Origin: Woeseiaceae bacterium | Lineage (GTDB): Bacteria > Pseudomonadota > Gammaproteobacteria > Steroidobacterales > Woeseiaceae | NCBI GenBank assembly: GCA_021773135.1 | Contig: JAJFKP010000010.1 | Coordinates: 124,001-188,000 of the forward strand | DNA length: 64,000 nucleotides | Direction of reading: 5' to 3' | Shown: one piece after another, positions 36,814-46,381 of the stretch | Layout of the letters: the number at the start of each line of letters is the position of its first letter | How positions within the stretch are numbered: position 1 is the first letter of the stretch | The notes under the pieces: generated by a model | Database searches by the model: none | Told to the model about the DNA's origin: nothing | What the model saw: the letters and a program-made list of their open reading frames with translations, nothing else | Position numbers and translations under genes: made by a program

Positions 36814-37326
36814 TCAGTAGTCCCTATTCCCGATTTTCTGCAATGCGTCGCGCAGGCTCTCACCCCTCAACATGGCGAGATCATGAGGAAGCAAACGTTC
36901 CAGTCGCTGCTGGATGGTTTCGATAACGGCATCAAATGCGATATCCCGATCCTTGCTGCCCTCAACACCAGACGGGTCCGGCAGCCCCCAGTGCACCTTT
37001 GTAGTATTTCCGAGCCACAACGGACACTGCTCGCCCGCTGCGGAATCACAAACGGTAATTACCGCGTCAAAAGAAACCCCGTCGTAAGAGTCCCAGGATG
37101 TGCTGCACAGATTGGTAGTATCGATGCCACGCCTTTTCAGATGTTTCAGCGTTTCAGGGTGTACGCTGCCGCTCGGGTGGCTCCCCGCACTGAAGGCGCA
37201 GATCTGCCCGTTGCTCAGGTGACGGGATATTGCCTCGCAGAGAACGCTGCGACAGCGATTGTGGGTGCAGACGAACAGCAAAGTAAGTGCGCTGCGATCC
37301 GAAGCCCTGTTCTGTACTTCAGGCAT
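36814..37326 (-). CDS. arsC: Arsenate reductase, low-molecular-weight phosphatase type
   Basis: 170 residues. The P-loop-like [11 protein letters not shown] (CX5R, Cys20 to Arg26) is the nucleophile motif of LMW-phosphatase-like arsenate reductases, and the downstream [13 protein letters not shown] contains the second and third cysteine region used for the thioredoxin-type redox relay. It reduces arsenate to arsenite for export by ACR3. ATG 37326 overlaps the end of arsR by 8 bases. The C-terminus is about 25 residues longer than in the shortest family members. Confidence 0.93.
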   Translation of the reverse strand: MPEVQNRASDRSALTLLFVCTHNRCRSVLCEAISRHLSNGQICAFSAGSHPSGSVHPETLKHLKRRGIDTTNLCSTSWDSYDGVSFDAVITVCDSAAGEQCPLWLGNTTKVHWGLPDPSGVEGSKDRDIAFDAVIETIQQRLERLLPHDLAMLRGESLRDALQKIGNRDY

Positions 37327-37666
37327 CAACTGTTGCCCGCTCGGGACGATTCCGCATTGAGCCGAGACGCTGAGTCATGACCTTCAGTGAGCGGGCTTCT
37401 GCTACCGAAGACTGCTCCAGAATCTTTATGGCCCAGTCAGGCAGTTCCGGGTGCAAACTGTAAAAAACCCACTGCCCTTGGCGTCGATCCTTTACGAGAC
37501 CGCAGTTTCTGAGTTGTCCCAAATGGCGAGATATCTTCGATTGATTCTCGTTAAGCGCCTCCACCAACTCGCACACGCACAGCTCCTTCTCGGCATGGAT
37601 CAGCAACATAGAGGCGAGGCGCACGTCGTCGCCAAGGCAGGAAAAGAAACGTCGGGCTCTGGTCAC
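37319..37666 (-). CDS. arsR: ArsR-family arsenic-responsive repressor
   Basis: 115 residues with a winged helix-turn-helix. The arsenite-sensing ELCVCEL motif lies in the helix before the recognition helix (NENQSKISRHLGQLRNCGLV), as in R773-type ArsR. Arsenite binding should release DNA and allow expression of the operon. The start is GTG 37666, with AAGGAG 8 bases upstream. It is first in the operon and just downstream of a promoter overlapped by an inverted repeat. Confidence 0.94.
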   Translation of the reverse strand: MTRARRFFSCLGDDVRLASMLLIHAEKELCVCELVEALNENQSKISRHLGQLRNCGLVKDRRQGQWVFYSLHPELPDWAIKILEQSSVAEARSLKVMTQRLGSMRNRPERATVDA

Positions 37667-37692
37667 AAAGGGATTCTCCTTAGTTGGTTAAC

Positions 37693-37721
37693 TGTATATA
37701 CGCATAACCACATATATACAA
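37693..37721 (-). promoter_or_regulatory. ars operon promoter with overlapping operator
   Basis: On the minus strand TTGTAT (37721-37716) and TATACA (37698-37693) are 17 bases apart, a good sigma-70 promoter. An inverted repeat GTATATA (37694-37700) and TATATAC (37713-37719) covers both hexamers, so a bound ArsR dimer would block polymerase. The arsR ribosome binding site follows about 15 bases later. Confidence 0.65.
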
Positions 37722-38069
37722 CCCCGGATTACCCGACGGATGCCTTTCTAGATTCAAATTTCCAGGTGACCGCCTGCTGAATTGAGGTCCAGGGTCTTTT
37801 GCAGGTCCGAGCAGGGTCGACAGTCAACTATGACGATCAAAATGCTCGACCGTCCGCTTCCACGCGATAGCGAACAGCGGTTGGTTTCGAATACTCACCG
37901 ACCAACGCCTTTTGTTAACGACCGATTGAACCCTCAGCCGAACCTGGCTGCCCGGTGATAAACTGGTGACCCGATGTTAGTGACGTAAGACCAACGTATA
38001 ACGCAACATCAATTGGATTGCCTGACTCAAGCTTCCAACATCTATCTTCACGATCGCATGGCTATTGTC
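37722..38069. other. Intergenic region upstream of ars
   Basis: About 350 bases between the ars promoter and the 3' end of the beta-helix gene. I see no RNA gene, repeat or supported coding region. Composition shifts to more AT-rich toward the beta-helix gene. Confidence 0.4.
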
Positions 38070-39818
38070 CTAAAAAACTTCCAGATTCCCGGGTGCGTTT
38101 GGTCGTGATGCTGTTTGCAAACGCGGCCCATAGTGAGGCGGGGCAAGACCGAATTCCAGTGCTCCCAAGTCTGGAGCCGCTCCATCAAAAGTGTTGCTGA
38201 TATTTGGAACTACAACTCCGGCATCAATGGCTGCGCAACCTGGTCTCAGACTGGCATTGAGTGGTTTAGAAACAGGAATCGGATTCTGGCCAGAGAACCT
38301 GTCGAGATCACTCAGGCATTCATCTTTGTCGATTCGTATACCATGCTCCTCAATCTGAAGGCCCGAATGAAGCTCCGAAACGCTGCTGTAAGTCTCGCCG
38401 AAATAGGTAAACGGTGGTGAACTGCCACCTCCCCAATCGAACCCGTCGTAGTCAAGGTCTGTCAGTCGATTGACGTGGATATCCGGGTAACCGTGCCCAG
38501 GATTGCGCATGCCAAAGATACTGGCATCTCCCTTGTTGTTATTGCCGCTAAGAGAGACAAACAGATTGTTCCGACTATAGGCATTCAGGATATTCTGACT
38601 CCAATGGTCGACGATTTGATTCCAGTTAATGAACGTATTGTTGATGATTACAAATTGATCGGTAGTTCGAAACTTAAATCCGCCTTGATCCCAGTTTGCT
38701 AACTGATTGCCAATGATATACCAGGGCGCTCCCCGCTGATCTTGAAACGTAATCCCGTTGTGTCGCGTATTGGTTAAGCGATTATCCCAGATTCGAATAT
38801 TCGCACGTCCGTTGTCAGCTTCTATCCCATCGTCGGAAGTATCAAATATGTCGTTGCCGAAAATGTCTACATTCCTTCCCGGGTAAGAGATTCCATCCGC
38901 CGTGTTGGTGATGCTGTTGTGCGCAACTGTGTGATCGCTGGTTCGGCCAAGTTCGATTCCTTCTCCAGCCAGGCTTGCCGATGTATAGGGCGTGTCACCG
39001 ACGATCGTATTGTCGGAAATGTACCAAGCCCGGCCACCATTTCGCAGATCAATTGAGTAGTGATTGTTTTCGAACAGGCAATTTTGCACGACAACATGCT
39101 CAGGATTACTACTGGTAATGAGGCCAGATGATTGGTTGCGAATTGTCAAGTCCTCGATCCATACGTGGTTTGCGGCAATGACAATTCCATCGAAAATCGC
39201 CTCCCCGTCGCCAGCCCCCGCATAGATAATGTGGCCGTTTTCAACACCGTCTTGATCCAATATAGCTTGAGCGTAAATACCCTGATGGAGCAAGAACGTT
39301 GCTCCGGGATTGGCGAAAGGTCGCGTTGCTTCGAGCCCACGAAATGGGTCATCCAGAGTTCCCGTGCCACCTCCTGATCCCGGCACCACATGATATTCGG
39401 AGCCATCGCTGGGGCGAACAGGAATCGACTGTGTTCTGATCAATTCGGTAGTGGATGCACTACCGCCATCCGGATCTGCAATGCCCACTCTCACTTCGTA
39501 CTCATTCCCCGGCATTAGAAAAAAGACACTTCCAGCTACCATATCGTAACCATCAAACTGAACTCGAAACAGCTTCAGACCTTCCTGCCACTGAGTTGCT
39601 CCAACTACCCGATACTCAATTGATCCGACGGCGTTTAGATTGTCATCACCTATAACACTCCATTCGACACCAATTGAGTGCATTGTTGAGTACGTTTCCA
39701 ATGTTCCCGCGGCCACAGAATCTGCAGCGAAAGCAGCTTCACTAGACGTAAGCAAAGCAACTATTGGCAAAGTCAGAGCAGATGCCATAAGAGATGTTCT
39801 ACTGAATTTCAGTTTCAA
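38070..39818 (-). CDS. Exported right-handed beta-helix protein
   Basis: 582 residues. A Sec signal (MASALTLPIVALLTSSEAAFAADS) is followed by a ~100-residue fibronectin-III-like domain (IEYRVVGATQW..., GNEYEVRVGIADPDGG) and a long parallel beta-helix with repeats such as VWIEDLTIRNQSSGLI, VVVQNCLFENNHY, VDIFGNDIFDTSDDGIEADN and IRIWDNRLTNTRHNGI. The fold is shared by pectate lyases and alginate epimerases, but no catalytic set is obvious. TTG 39818 has GGAGAG upstream. The region is visibly more AT-rich than its surroundings, consistent with transfer. Confidence 0.85.
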   Translation of the reverse strand: MKLKFSRTSLMASALTLPIVALLTSSEAAFAADSVAAGTLETYSTMHSIGVEWSVIGDDNLNAVGSIEYRVVGATQWQEGLKLFRVQFDGYDMVAGSVFFLMPGNEYEVRVGIADPDGGSASTTELIRTQSIPVRPSDGSEYHVVPGSGGGTGTLDDPFRGLEATRPFANPGATFLLHQGIYAQAILDQDGVENGHIIYAGAGDGEAIFDGIVIAANHVWIEDLTIRNQSSGLITSSNPEHVVVQNCLFENNHYSIDLRNGGRAWYISDNTIVGDTPYTSASLAGEGIELGRTSDHTVAHNSITNTADGISYPGRNVDIFGNDIFDTSDDGIEADNGRANIRIWDNRLTNTRHNGITFQDQRGAPWYIIGNQLANWDQGGFKFRTTDQFVIINNTFINWNQIVDHWSQNILNAYSRNNLFVSLSGNNNKGDASIFGMRNPGHGYPDIHVNRLTDLDYDGFDWGGGSSPPFTYFGETYSSVSELHSGLQIEEHGIRIDKDECLSDLDRFSGQNPIPVSKPLNASLRPGCAAIDAGVVVPNISNTFDGAAPDLGALEFGLAPPHYGPRLQTASRPNAPGNLEVF

Positions 39819-40496
39819 TTTTTACTCTCCGGAACTCGAATTTGATCCTGAAACATAGCGGCGCTGCAGGGCCACATTCAGTCGAGACGAATTCATTTGT
39901 CGTTGCTTGAACAAAAAAGTGTATTTCATCCACACCATTTTGGCTGCATACCGATGCCTTGTTGGCATCTATCAAGCTCGATATTCCTTTTGTCCTTTTT
40001 CGACCCAGTCGATCCTGCCATCTTTAGCCAGGTCAGCTATGCGATATCAGCATTCGAATCGCTCACCAATCCACAAATCTTGTGCATCGTCGGCCGCTAA
40101 ATGCCTGACTTACATCATATTTTGTTTTGGTCGCCATTTCTTGTGAGCCAATTCACATATATGCACTTTTGGTGTACTTGCACTAGGTTAACCAAAACGT
40201 CGCCTAGGCCGCTGAACTCTCGGGGAAATGCACAGAGTGAGAGCCTCCAGAAGATTAGAGTCCAATTTCAGCAGCTAACGGTTCAAAGTTCGGCTGTTGT
40301 CGGGGTCACTTGAATTTGGTACCTGTGAAGAACAAGTACTTAGAATCTTTTCGGGTATTCTTGGGTGCAGGCATCCTGCCGTCGCAAGAGTCTGAATACT
40401 TCCGTGCTGCGTATTATTGCCTGTCAAGCAGGCGTCGACAGTGTTTTCCTGCGGAAAACACCTTTACCCTGCACCCATAGAACTGTCGCACTGAGG
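39819..40496. other. 678-base AT-rich intergenic region
   Basis: Between the beta-helix gene and the RND operon. Short frames are present but none has a ribosome binding site and family-like sequence. Its right third holds a structured inverted-repeat element (separate entry). It may be the decayed edge of a transferred segment. Confidence 0.4.
40362..40477. repeat. Structured inverted-repeat element
   Basis: Ten-base arms TGGGTGCAGG (40362-40371) and CCTGCACCCA (40468-40477) enclose about 96 bases that hold further stems: GCAGG/CCTGC, GCCTG/CAGGC and a perfect 9-bp GTGTTTTCC/GGAAAACAC with a TGC loop (40441-40461). It lies just downstream of the RND gene on its strand, so it could be a transcript 3' structure, a small mobile palindromic element or a noncoding RNA. 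There is no T-tract. Confidence 0.45.
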
Positions 40497-43400
40497 CTAC
40501 GCGCTATCCGCAATAATCGAGGCTTTCGTTTCCTTGAATTTCGCCCGGAAGTAGCGCCGTATATCTGCGACGATCATGACATTTGTCGGCACAAGCACCA
40601 GCGTGATCATCGTCGCGAACAGGATTCCGAACCCAAGCGAAATTGCCATCGGCACGAGGAAAGTCGCGGTCGACGAGCGTTCCATGAGCAGCGGGATCAG
40701 GCCAAAGAAAGTAGTAAGTGACGTTAGCATCACAGGCCTAAAGCGCGCGACGCCGGCGCGCTTGACTGCTGCCAGGAGCTGTCCCCCGTTCCGGTGCTGC
40801 TGATTGATGTAGTCGACCAGAACAAGACTGTCGTTGATAACGACGCCCATCAATGCCATGAGGCCCAGCGAACTTAAGAATGACAGCGGTTGCCCCATGA
40901 TCCAGTGACCAATGATCGCGCCGATTATGCCGAACGGAATGACCGACATAACGATTAACGGCTGCACATAGGACTTCAGTGGCAGGGCGAGCAGGGCGTA
41001 GATGACAAACAAAAGAATAATCAGGCCTGATTGCAGGCTGCCAAACGATTCTCGCTGCTGTCGCTGTTCGCCTTCCATCTTGAATGTGATTCCCGGGTAT
41101 TTGGTTAACAGGGAATTGATGTAGTCATTCAGGTCAGCCTGCAACACCGTCATGTTGGTGTTGTCCTTGTCAACGTCCGCCGTAACGTTTAACACGCGGA
41201 AGCGGTCGATCCGGGTGATCACTGAAGGACCTTTACCCGGTGTTAGCGTAGCAACGTTCGACAACGGAATGAGTCGGCCATTGGGTGCCGTGATCAGCAT
41301 TTCGCTGAGTGAGGCCAGCGTATCGCGCTCGTCGATGGGATAGCGCACCAGAACACGAATGTCGTCACGCCCACGCTGGATGCGCTGTGCTTCCAGCCCT
41401 CTGAAAGCCTGGCCAACCTGGTTGACGATGTCGGATCTCGTCAAACCAACCAGGTGCCCCTGCGGACTCAGTTCGATGCGCAGCTCTTCCTTGCCATCCG
41501 ACAGGCTGTCGGCGATCTCGAAGACGCCGGGATATCTTGTCAGCTGTTCCTTGAGCTCTTCTCCTATGGCACTGAGGCTCTCGAGCGAGTTGCCGCTGAA
41601 CTGGACGTCAATCGGATCGCCCGGCCTGAAGAATGAAGCGCGATAGTTCATCGTTTCGGCGCCCGGAACGAAGCCAACAGCCTGGCGCCATTCGTTGATC
41701 AGTTCTGTTGTGGAGATGTCCTGGTTACGATCCTGTACGGGCGCTGTTTCAAATCGCACAGTGGACAGGTGCGTGCCGTTGCTGCGTCCGGATGATCCGG
41801 TGCTCGAGAAGATATTGGTAATCAGGCCGCCTTCCGCGTAATCCGCATATTTGTCCTGCAGGTCAAATGCCGCTTCCAACACCCGCTCCGTGTGCCTGGC
41901 AGTGACTTCGAATGGTGTGCCGACCGGCATGACCAGTGTCGCCGTCGCGGTTTCCGACTCTGTTACCGGGAAGAATACGAAGCGAGTCCAGCCGCTTGAA
42001 ACCAGCATCAACATGACGATAAGCACGCCGGTAAACGAGGCGAGCGTCGAATAACGATGTTTCAGCGCGAATTTCAGCGCGGGCTGATAATAACGAATAA
42101 TCTTTTCTTCGAAGCCGTCCGCGAATCTTTGCTGCCAGGCGCTAAACCCGGTCAGCTCGCTCGTGTCTTTACGCATCTTGACGTGCGCCAGGTGCGCCGG
42201 GAGTATGAGTTTCGATTCGACGAGGGAGAACAACAAAACCGGGATGACGACCAGTGGCACCGGAGCAAACCATGTCCCGAGCCTGCCTTCAATGAAAATC
42301 AGCGGCATGAACGCTGCAATTGTCGTCAGGATGCCGAACGTCACCGGGATCGCTACCTCCCTGGTGCCATGAATTGCGGCGGACAGACTATTGTCGCCCG
42401 TTTGCATATGCCTGTAGACATTCTCGCCCGTCACGATTGCATCATCGACCACGATTCCGAGTACGATAATGAACCCGAAGGCGCTCATCATGTTGAGACT
42501 GATGTCAAAAATCGACATCAGGACAAAAGCACCCAGAAAGCTGATCGGTATGCCGAGGAATACCCAGAAAGACACCGCGGGTCTCAGGAACAAGGTCAAC
42601 AGCAGGATTACGAGAACGCTGCCCTGCAATAGACTGTTGCTCAATATCCCCAGGCGATCGGCGAGACGTACCGAGGCGTCATCCCATGTGCTGAGTTCAA
42701 GCCCGGCCGGCAATGTTTCGCTGCGCTCCGCAATATATTCCTTGACCGCACCCGCGACTTCGATATCGCTCTGGGTGCCGGTCCTTTTTACGCCAATAAA
42801 GGCGGCGAATTTGCCGTTGAAGCGGGTTTGCAGCGAGCTTTCTTCGAAGCCATCCTGAACGACAGCGATATCGCCGACCGTCACGATGCTGCCATCGGGA
42901 TTCGTCTTGACCACGATTTCCTCGAAGTCGCCCCGACGGTAAGCCTGGCCCTTCGATCGAATCAGGACGTCGCCCCCTTCCGTGCGCACGTTGCCGGCCG
43001 AGATGTCGACCGAGCTGCTACGGATAGCATTGGCAATCTCAGCAAGCGTTACGTTGAACTCCCGCAACCTGTCCTGCGACGCTTCGATAGCGATCTCGTA
43101 ACGCCGCACCGAGCGAAGTTCAACCTGCGTGATTTCCTCGCGTCGCAACAGCTCATCGCGAATTTGCTCGGCAAAGATACGAATCTCGTCTTCACTGTAG
43201 TCGCCCGCGACAACGACTTCGATGACATCAAACGTGCGCACCGCGAGGCTGATGACGGGTTTCTCAGTGTCGGCAGGAAAAGTATTGATCGAGTCGACGC
43301 GGCCTTTAATATCGTCCAGCAACTCGCGCGGATCGTAGCCGGATTCTATTTCGATCGAGACGGATGTGCTGCCTTCGACCGAGCGCGACACAATCCGGTC

Positions 43401-43628
43401 AATGCCTTCCAGGTCCTGGACGGCTTCCTCGATGCGTACTGCAACGCCCAGTTCGATGTCTTCAGGGGTCGCGCCACGCAGCGGCACGCGGACCGACACG
43501 GTATCCGTGGCGAAGTCCGGGAATACCTCCAGGCGCACATTGTTGTTTAAGCCGACGAGCCCGCCGATGATGATGGCAAACATCAACAGGTTGGCTGCAA
43601 CCGGGTTCCTGGCAAACCATGAAATCAT
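40497..43628 (-). CDS. RND efflux permease, HAE-1 type
   Basis: 1043 residues. Typical AcrB/MexB-type layout: TM1 at the N-terminus, a large periplasmic loop (~40-330), TM2-6, a second loop and TM8-12. The proton-relay aspartates are in TM4 (VLGIVVDDAIVTGENV), and TM10-12 carry LGLMALMGVVINDSLVLVDYI. HAE-1 pumps export hydrophobic compounds, drugs or lipids rather than metals; no metal-binding methionine triad is seen. The ATG overlaps the adaptor stop as ATGA. Last gene of the TolC-adaptor-RND operon. Confidence 0.95.
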   Translation of the reverse strand: MISWFARNPVAANLLMFAIIIGGLVGLNNNVRLEVFPDFATDTVSVRVPLRGATPEDIELGVAVRIEEAVQDLEGIDRIVSRSVEGSTSVSIEIESGYDPRELLDDIKGRVDSINTFPADTEKPVISLAVRTFDVIEVVVAGDYSEDEIRIFAEQIRDELLRREEITQVELRSVRRYEIAIEASQDRLREFNVTLAEIANAIRSSSVDISAGNVRTEGGDVLIRSKGQAYRRGDFEEIVVKTNPDGSIVTVGDIAVVQDGFEESSLQTRFNGKFAAFIGVKRTGTQSDIEVAGAVKEYIAERSETLPAGLELSTWDDASVRLADRLGILSNSLLQGSVLVILLLTLFLRPAVSFWVFLGIPISFLGAFVLMSIFDISLNMMSAFGFIIVLGIVVDDAIVTGENVYRHMQTGDNSLSAAIHGTREVAIPVTFGILTTIAAFMPLIFIEGRLGTWFAPVPLVVIPVLLFSLVESKLILPAHLAHVKMRKDTSELTGFSAWQQRFADGFEEKIIRYYQPALKFALKHRYSTLASFTGVLIVMLMLVSSGWTRFVFFPVTESETATATLVMPVGTPFEVTARHTERVLEAAFDLQDKYADYAEGGLITNIFSSTGSSGRSNGTHLSTVRFETAPVQDRNQDISTTELINEWRQAVGFVPGAETMNYRASFFRPGDPIDVQFSGNSLESLSAIGEELKEQLTRYPGVFEIADSLSDGKEELRIELSPQGHLVGLTRSDIVNQVGQAFRGLEAQRIQRGRDDIRVLVRYPIDERDTLASLSEMLITAPNGRLIPLSNVATLTPGKGPSVITRIDRFRVLNVTADVDKDNTNMTVLQADLNDYINSLLTKYPGITFKMEGEQRQQRESFGSLQSGLIILLFVIYALLALPLKSYVQPLIVMSVIPFGIIGAIIGHWIMGQPLSFLSSLGLMALMGVVINDSLVLVDYINQQHRNGGQLLAAVKRAGVARFRPVMLTSLTTFFGLIPLLMERSSTATFLVPMAISLGFGILFATMITLVLVPTNVMIVADIRRYFRAKFKETKASIIADSA

Positions 43629-44887
43629 CGTTCCGCTCCATTCTGTTTGGGCTCGGCGGGTTTTCGCTCCCCGTCAGCCGGCGGCCGTTTGGCGGCCGGT
43701 GGTCCGCCACCGCTGCCGGATCGTTCTGCGCCGGCAATCGCAACGCGCAGGCCTGAAGTGACCTGTCCAAGTGGCGTCGTCACCAGCTGATCACCATGTT
43801 TCAAGCCGTTCGCAATGATCGCGTCATTGTCATTCTGCCAGGCAATCTCAACGTCTTTCCGGCTGAGCAATCCGTCCTCTACCGTATAGACATAGCTGCC
43901 CTGGTAGATCGTGCTGTTCGGAATTACCAGTACGTCGCTCTGCCTGACACCCGCGATTTCCGCTGTTACGTACTGGCCAATCTTGAGTGGCGCCCGCCCG
44001 ACATTTTCGGGGCCAAAGGGATCTTCAATGTGTGCAATGACGTGCAGCTGCCGCGCGGTGGCATCGATGGCTCCCTCGGTACGAACAAGCTGCGCGTTCC
44101 AGGTCTCGTCGCCGATAAGGTCTGAGTGGATGGTGACGGCCGTCTTGGGCTTGCCGTCGGCATCACCAAAGCGAAAACTCTCCGGCAGATCGATAAAACT
44201 AAGATCGCGATTTCGCACCGGTAAGCGAATCTCCACAACATCGGTAGCGTATATTTCCGCAAGCTGGGTATTTGGCGAAACGACTTGCCCCACGTCGACC
44301 AGTTTTCTTAGGACCCGACCCGAAAATGGCGCAACAATTCGCGTTCGCTCGAGATCAAGGTTGGCTTTCTGCAGCGCAGATTCGGCGGAGCTGACCCTGG
44401 CTTTGGCAGCCTCAAGTTGCGGCACACGCAGAACGAGATCCGGTGCATCACCGCTATTGCCGAGGCGTTCCCAGTCTTCGCGTGCCTGGTTGGAGCGCGC
44501 CTCCGCCTCCGCCAGTGCCTGGCGCGCATCGGCAAGCGCTGCCTCCGCGATGCGAACATCCGCTTCATAGTCGCGCGGGTCGATCCGACCCAGGACATCG
44601 CCCGCTTCGAAGAAGCCACCGTCGCGAACATTCTCATTGACGGAAATAATCTGGCCACTGACCTGAGCGACCAACACGCTTCGTGTTCGTGGCTGAACCG
44701 TACCGTAACTCTGCAGCTGAACCTGGTAGTTCTGCCGTTTGACCGTGGTCGTCTCAACGACCATCTGCGGCCCGCCGAAATTCCCCCGCTGGGGTGCCTC
44801 GGGCGGGTTCATTTTGATGACAACCGCAAGCAATATCAGTCCGCCGAAAATGGCGAATGGAATTAGTTTCCTGGATTTAAGATTCAT
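43625..44887 (-). CDS. RND periplasmic adaptor (membrane fusion protein)
   Basis: 420 residues with an N-terminal membrane anchor (LIPFAIFGGLILLAVVIKM), a lipoyl/barrel-sandwich domain (SVLVAQVSGQIISVNENVRDGG ... VAPFSGRVLRKLVDVGQVVSP in outline) split by a coiled-coil hairpin (about 105-175), and beta-barrel and membrane-proximal domains. It bridges the RND pump and the outer membrane channel. The C-terminus carries a Pro/Lys/Gly-rich tail of about 25 residues not needed for the fold. Coupled to the RND gene and 6 bases from the channel gene. Confidence 0.94.
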   Translation of the reverse strand: MNLKSRKLIPFAIFGGLILLAVVIKMNPPEAPQRGNFGGPQMVVETTTVKRQNYQVQLQSYGTVQPRTRSVLVAQVSGQIISVNENVRDGGFFEAGDVLGRIDPRDYEADVRIAEAALADARQALAEAEARSNQAREDWERLGNSGDAPDLVLRVPQLEAAKARVSSAESALQKANLDLERTRIVAPFSGRVLRKLVDVGQVVSPNTQLAEIYATDVVEIRLPVRNRDLSFIDLPESFRFGDADGKPKTAVTIHSDLIGDETWNAQLVRTEGAIDATARQLHVIAHIEDPFGPENVGRAPLKIGQYVTAEIAGVRQSDVLVIPNSTIYQGSYVYTVEDGLLSRKDVEIAWQNDNDAIIANGLKHGDQLVTTPLGQVTSGLRVAIAGAERSGSGGGPPAAKRPPADGERKPAEPKQNGAER

Positions 44888-44893
44888 ATTGCC

Positions 44894-46279
44894 CTAGAAG
44901 TCGGTAGAAAACTCGCCGCCCAGTGAGAGAAAAAGATTGATGCGGTTCTGCAATAGCTGATTGCGTAGCTGTACAACCGTTGCTTCGGCATCAAAAGCCT
45001 GTCGTTGTGATTCCAGGACTGTCGTATAGGTGACCAGTCCCCGCTGATATTGTTCCAGCGCAAGTGCAAGCGCGGCGCGGGAATTGGTTTCCGCGTCGAG
45101 AAAAGAGTCGTACCGCTCCTGCAATGACGTTGAGCGCGATATCGCATTCTCTACATCGGCGAACGCCCGATAGAGGAGGTCCAGGTACTGCTGTTCCGCC
45201 AGCTGCACACGCCCGCGAGCTTGCTCTTCGAGCGCTTTCAGGCGACCGGCCGCGAATACGGGCTGTGTGATGCCGGCTGCCAGTGACCAGACACGATTGT
45301 CTCTTTCAAGCAGGGTAGAGAATTCCCTGGTGGTCTGGCCATAACTGCCCACCAAAGACAGGCTGGGGAAGCGCGCTTTGTGCGCTACTGCGAGGTCCGC
45401 ATCCGCCGCCAGCAAATTGAGCCAGGACTCCTGCACGTCGGCGCGACGCGTCAGAAGTTCTGATGGCATGCCGGTCGGAATCGGGGTGCTGATAACCGGC
45501 AGATCAATTTCCACTGCCATGCGACCATCAGGATAACGTGCCAGGCTGAGCTGGAGCGTTGTGACCGCTTCCGCAAAAGACTGTTGTTGCTGAGCGAAAC
45601 TTGCTTCTTCGCGTTCAACCTGATTCTGCGCAAGGTAGAGATCGAGCGCATCATTCAGTCCCTGTCGATAGCCGCTGGCAACAATGTCACGACTCTCGCG
45701 GGCTATGTCGCGTCTGCGTTCCGCAACCTGCAGCAACTGCTTCGCTTCGGCAACATTGAAATAGGCGGTTGCGGTCGACGCGGCGAGATTTCTTTCTGCC
45801 GATTCGACTCTGACCCTTTGCGCCTCGAGCGCGAGCTGGGCTGACTGCTGTTGCTTGCTAAGGCGCCCCCACAGATCAATTTCCATGCGTGCGTCGGCCG
45901 CGGTACTGAAAGACTCGGGCAGCGCATTGATGCCAGCCGCAAGTTGCGAAAATCGTCGTGACGCGTTGAACGATACATTGAGGGTCGGGAAGCGATTCGC
46001 GCGCGTAATGATGACCGTCTGTTCAGCCTGGTAAAGACGCGCGCGCTCCTGGTTGATCAGGTAATTCGATTCCACCGCCTCGCCGACCAGGGCCGTAAGC
46101 GCGGCGTCACTAAAGTCGTCGAGCCAGTTCAGATCCACGGTCCCGGTGTCACCGCCGCGGGCCCAATCCACGGGAATTGCCGGGTTTTCCGTCTCCGGAG
46201 AGATCGCGGAATTGCTGCAGGCTGCGAGTACCAGCACCGCAAGCAACAATAAAATTCTATTTATCAGCGGGTTACGCAT
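44894..46279 (-). CDS. TolC-family outer membrane channel lipoprotein
   Basis: About 461 residues from ATG 46279. The signal peptide ends with a lipobox (LVLAACSNS), as in OprM/CusC-type channels. The two outer-membrane-efflux domains are internal repeats of long helices and barrel strands; the C-terminal LESQRQAFDAEATVVQLRNQLLQNRINLFLSLGG resembles the family end. The frame remains open to TTG 46381, but ATG 46279 gives a proper lipoprotein signal. First of the three efflux genes. Confidence 0.93.
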   Translation of the reverse strand: MRNPLINRILLLLAVLVLAACSNSAISPETENPAIPVDWARGGDTGTVDLNWLDDFSDAALTALVGEAVESNYLINQERARLYQAEQTVIITRANRFPTLNVSFNASRRFSQLAAGINALPESFSTAADARMEIDLWGRLSKQQQSAQLALEAQRVRVESAERNLAASTATAYFNVAEAKQLLQVAERRRDIARESRDIVASGYRQGLNDALDLYLAQNQVEREEASFAQQQQSFAEAVTTLQLSLARYPDGRMAVEIDLPVISTPIPTGMPSELLTRRADVQESWLNLLAADADLAVAHKARFPSLSLVGSYGQTTREFSTLLERDNRVWSLAAGITQPVFAAGRLKALEEQARGRVQLAEQQYLDLLYRAFADVENAISRSTSLQERYDSFLDAETNSRAALALALEQYQRGLVTYTTVLESQRQAFDAEATVVQLRNQLLQNRINLFLSLGGEFSTDF

Positions 46280-46381
46280 TCGAGGGGACAGCCGACCAGG
46301 ATCCAGGGTGGGGAACGAGATTATCCCAAGAACCCGACGGGCAAGAAAGCGTCCTTGTCCCTTCTTTACAAACTGAAACAA

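Noticed and set aside
37451-37780. 109-residue plus-strand frame over arsR
   Set aside because: Antisense to arsR and its promoter; no family resemblance.
40362-40477. Integron attC site
   Set aside because: No GTTRRRY/RYYYAAC core pairs, no integrase and no cassette-like neighbours.
40365-40721. 118-residue plus-strand frame at the RND 3' end
   Set aside because: Mostly antisense to the RND gene and the hairpin element; no supporting signals.
42828-43550. 240-residue frame antisense to the RND permease
   Set aside because: Low-quality composition and full overlap with conserved RND sequence.
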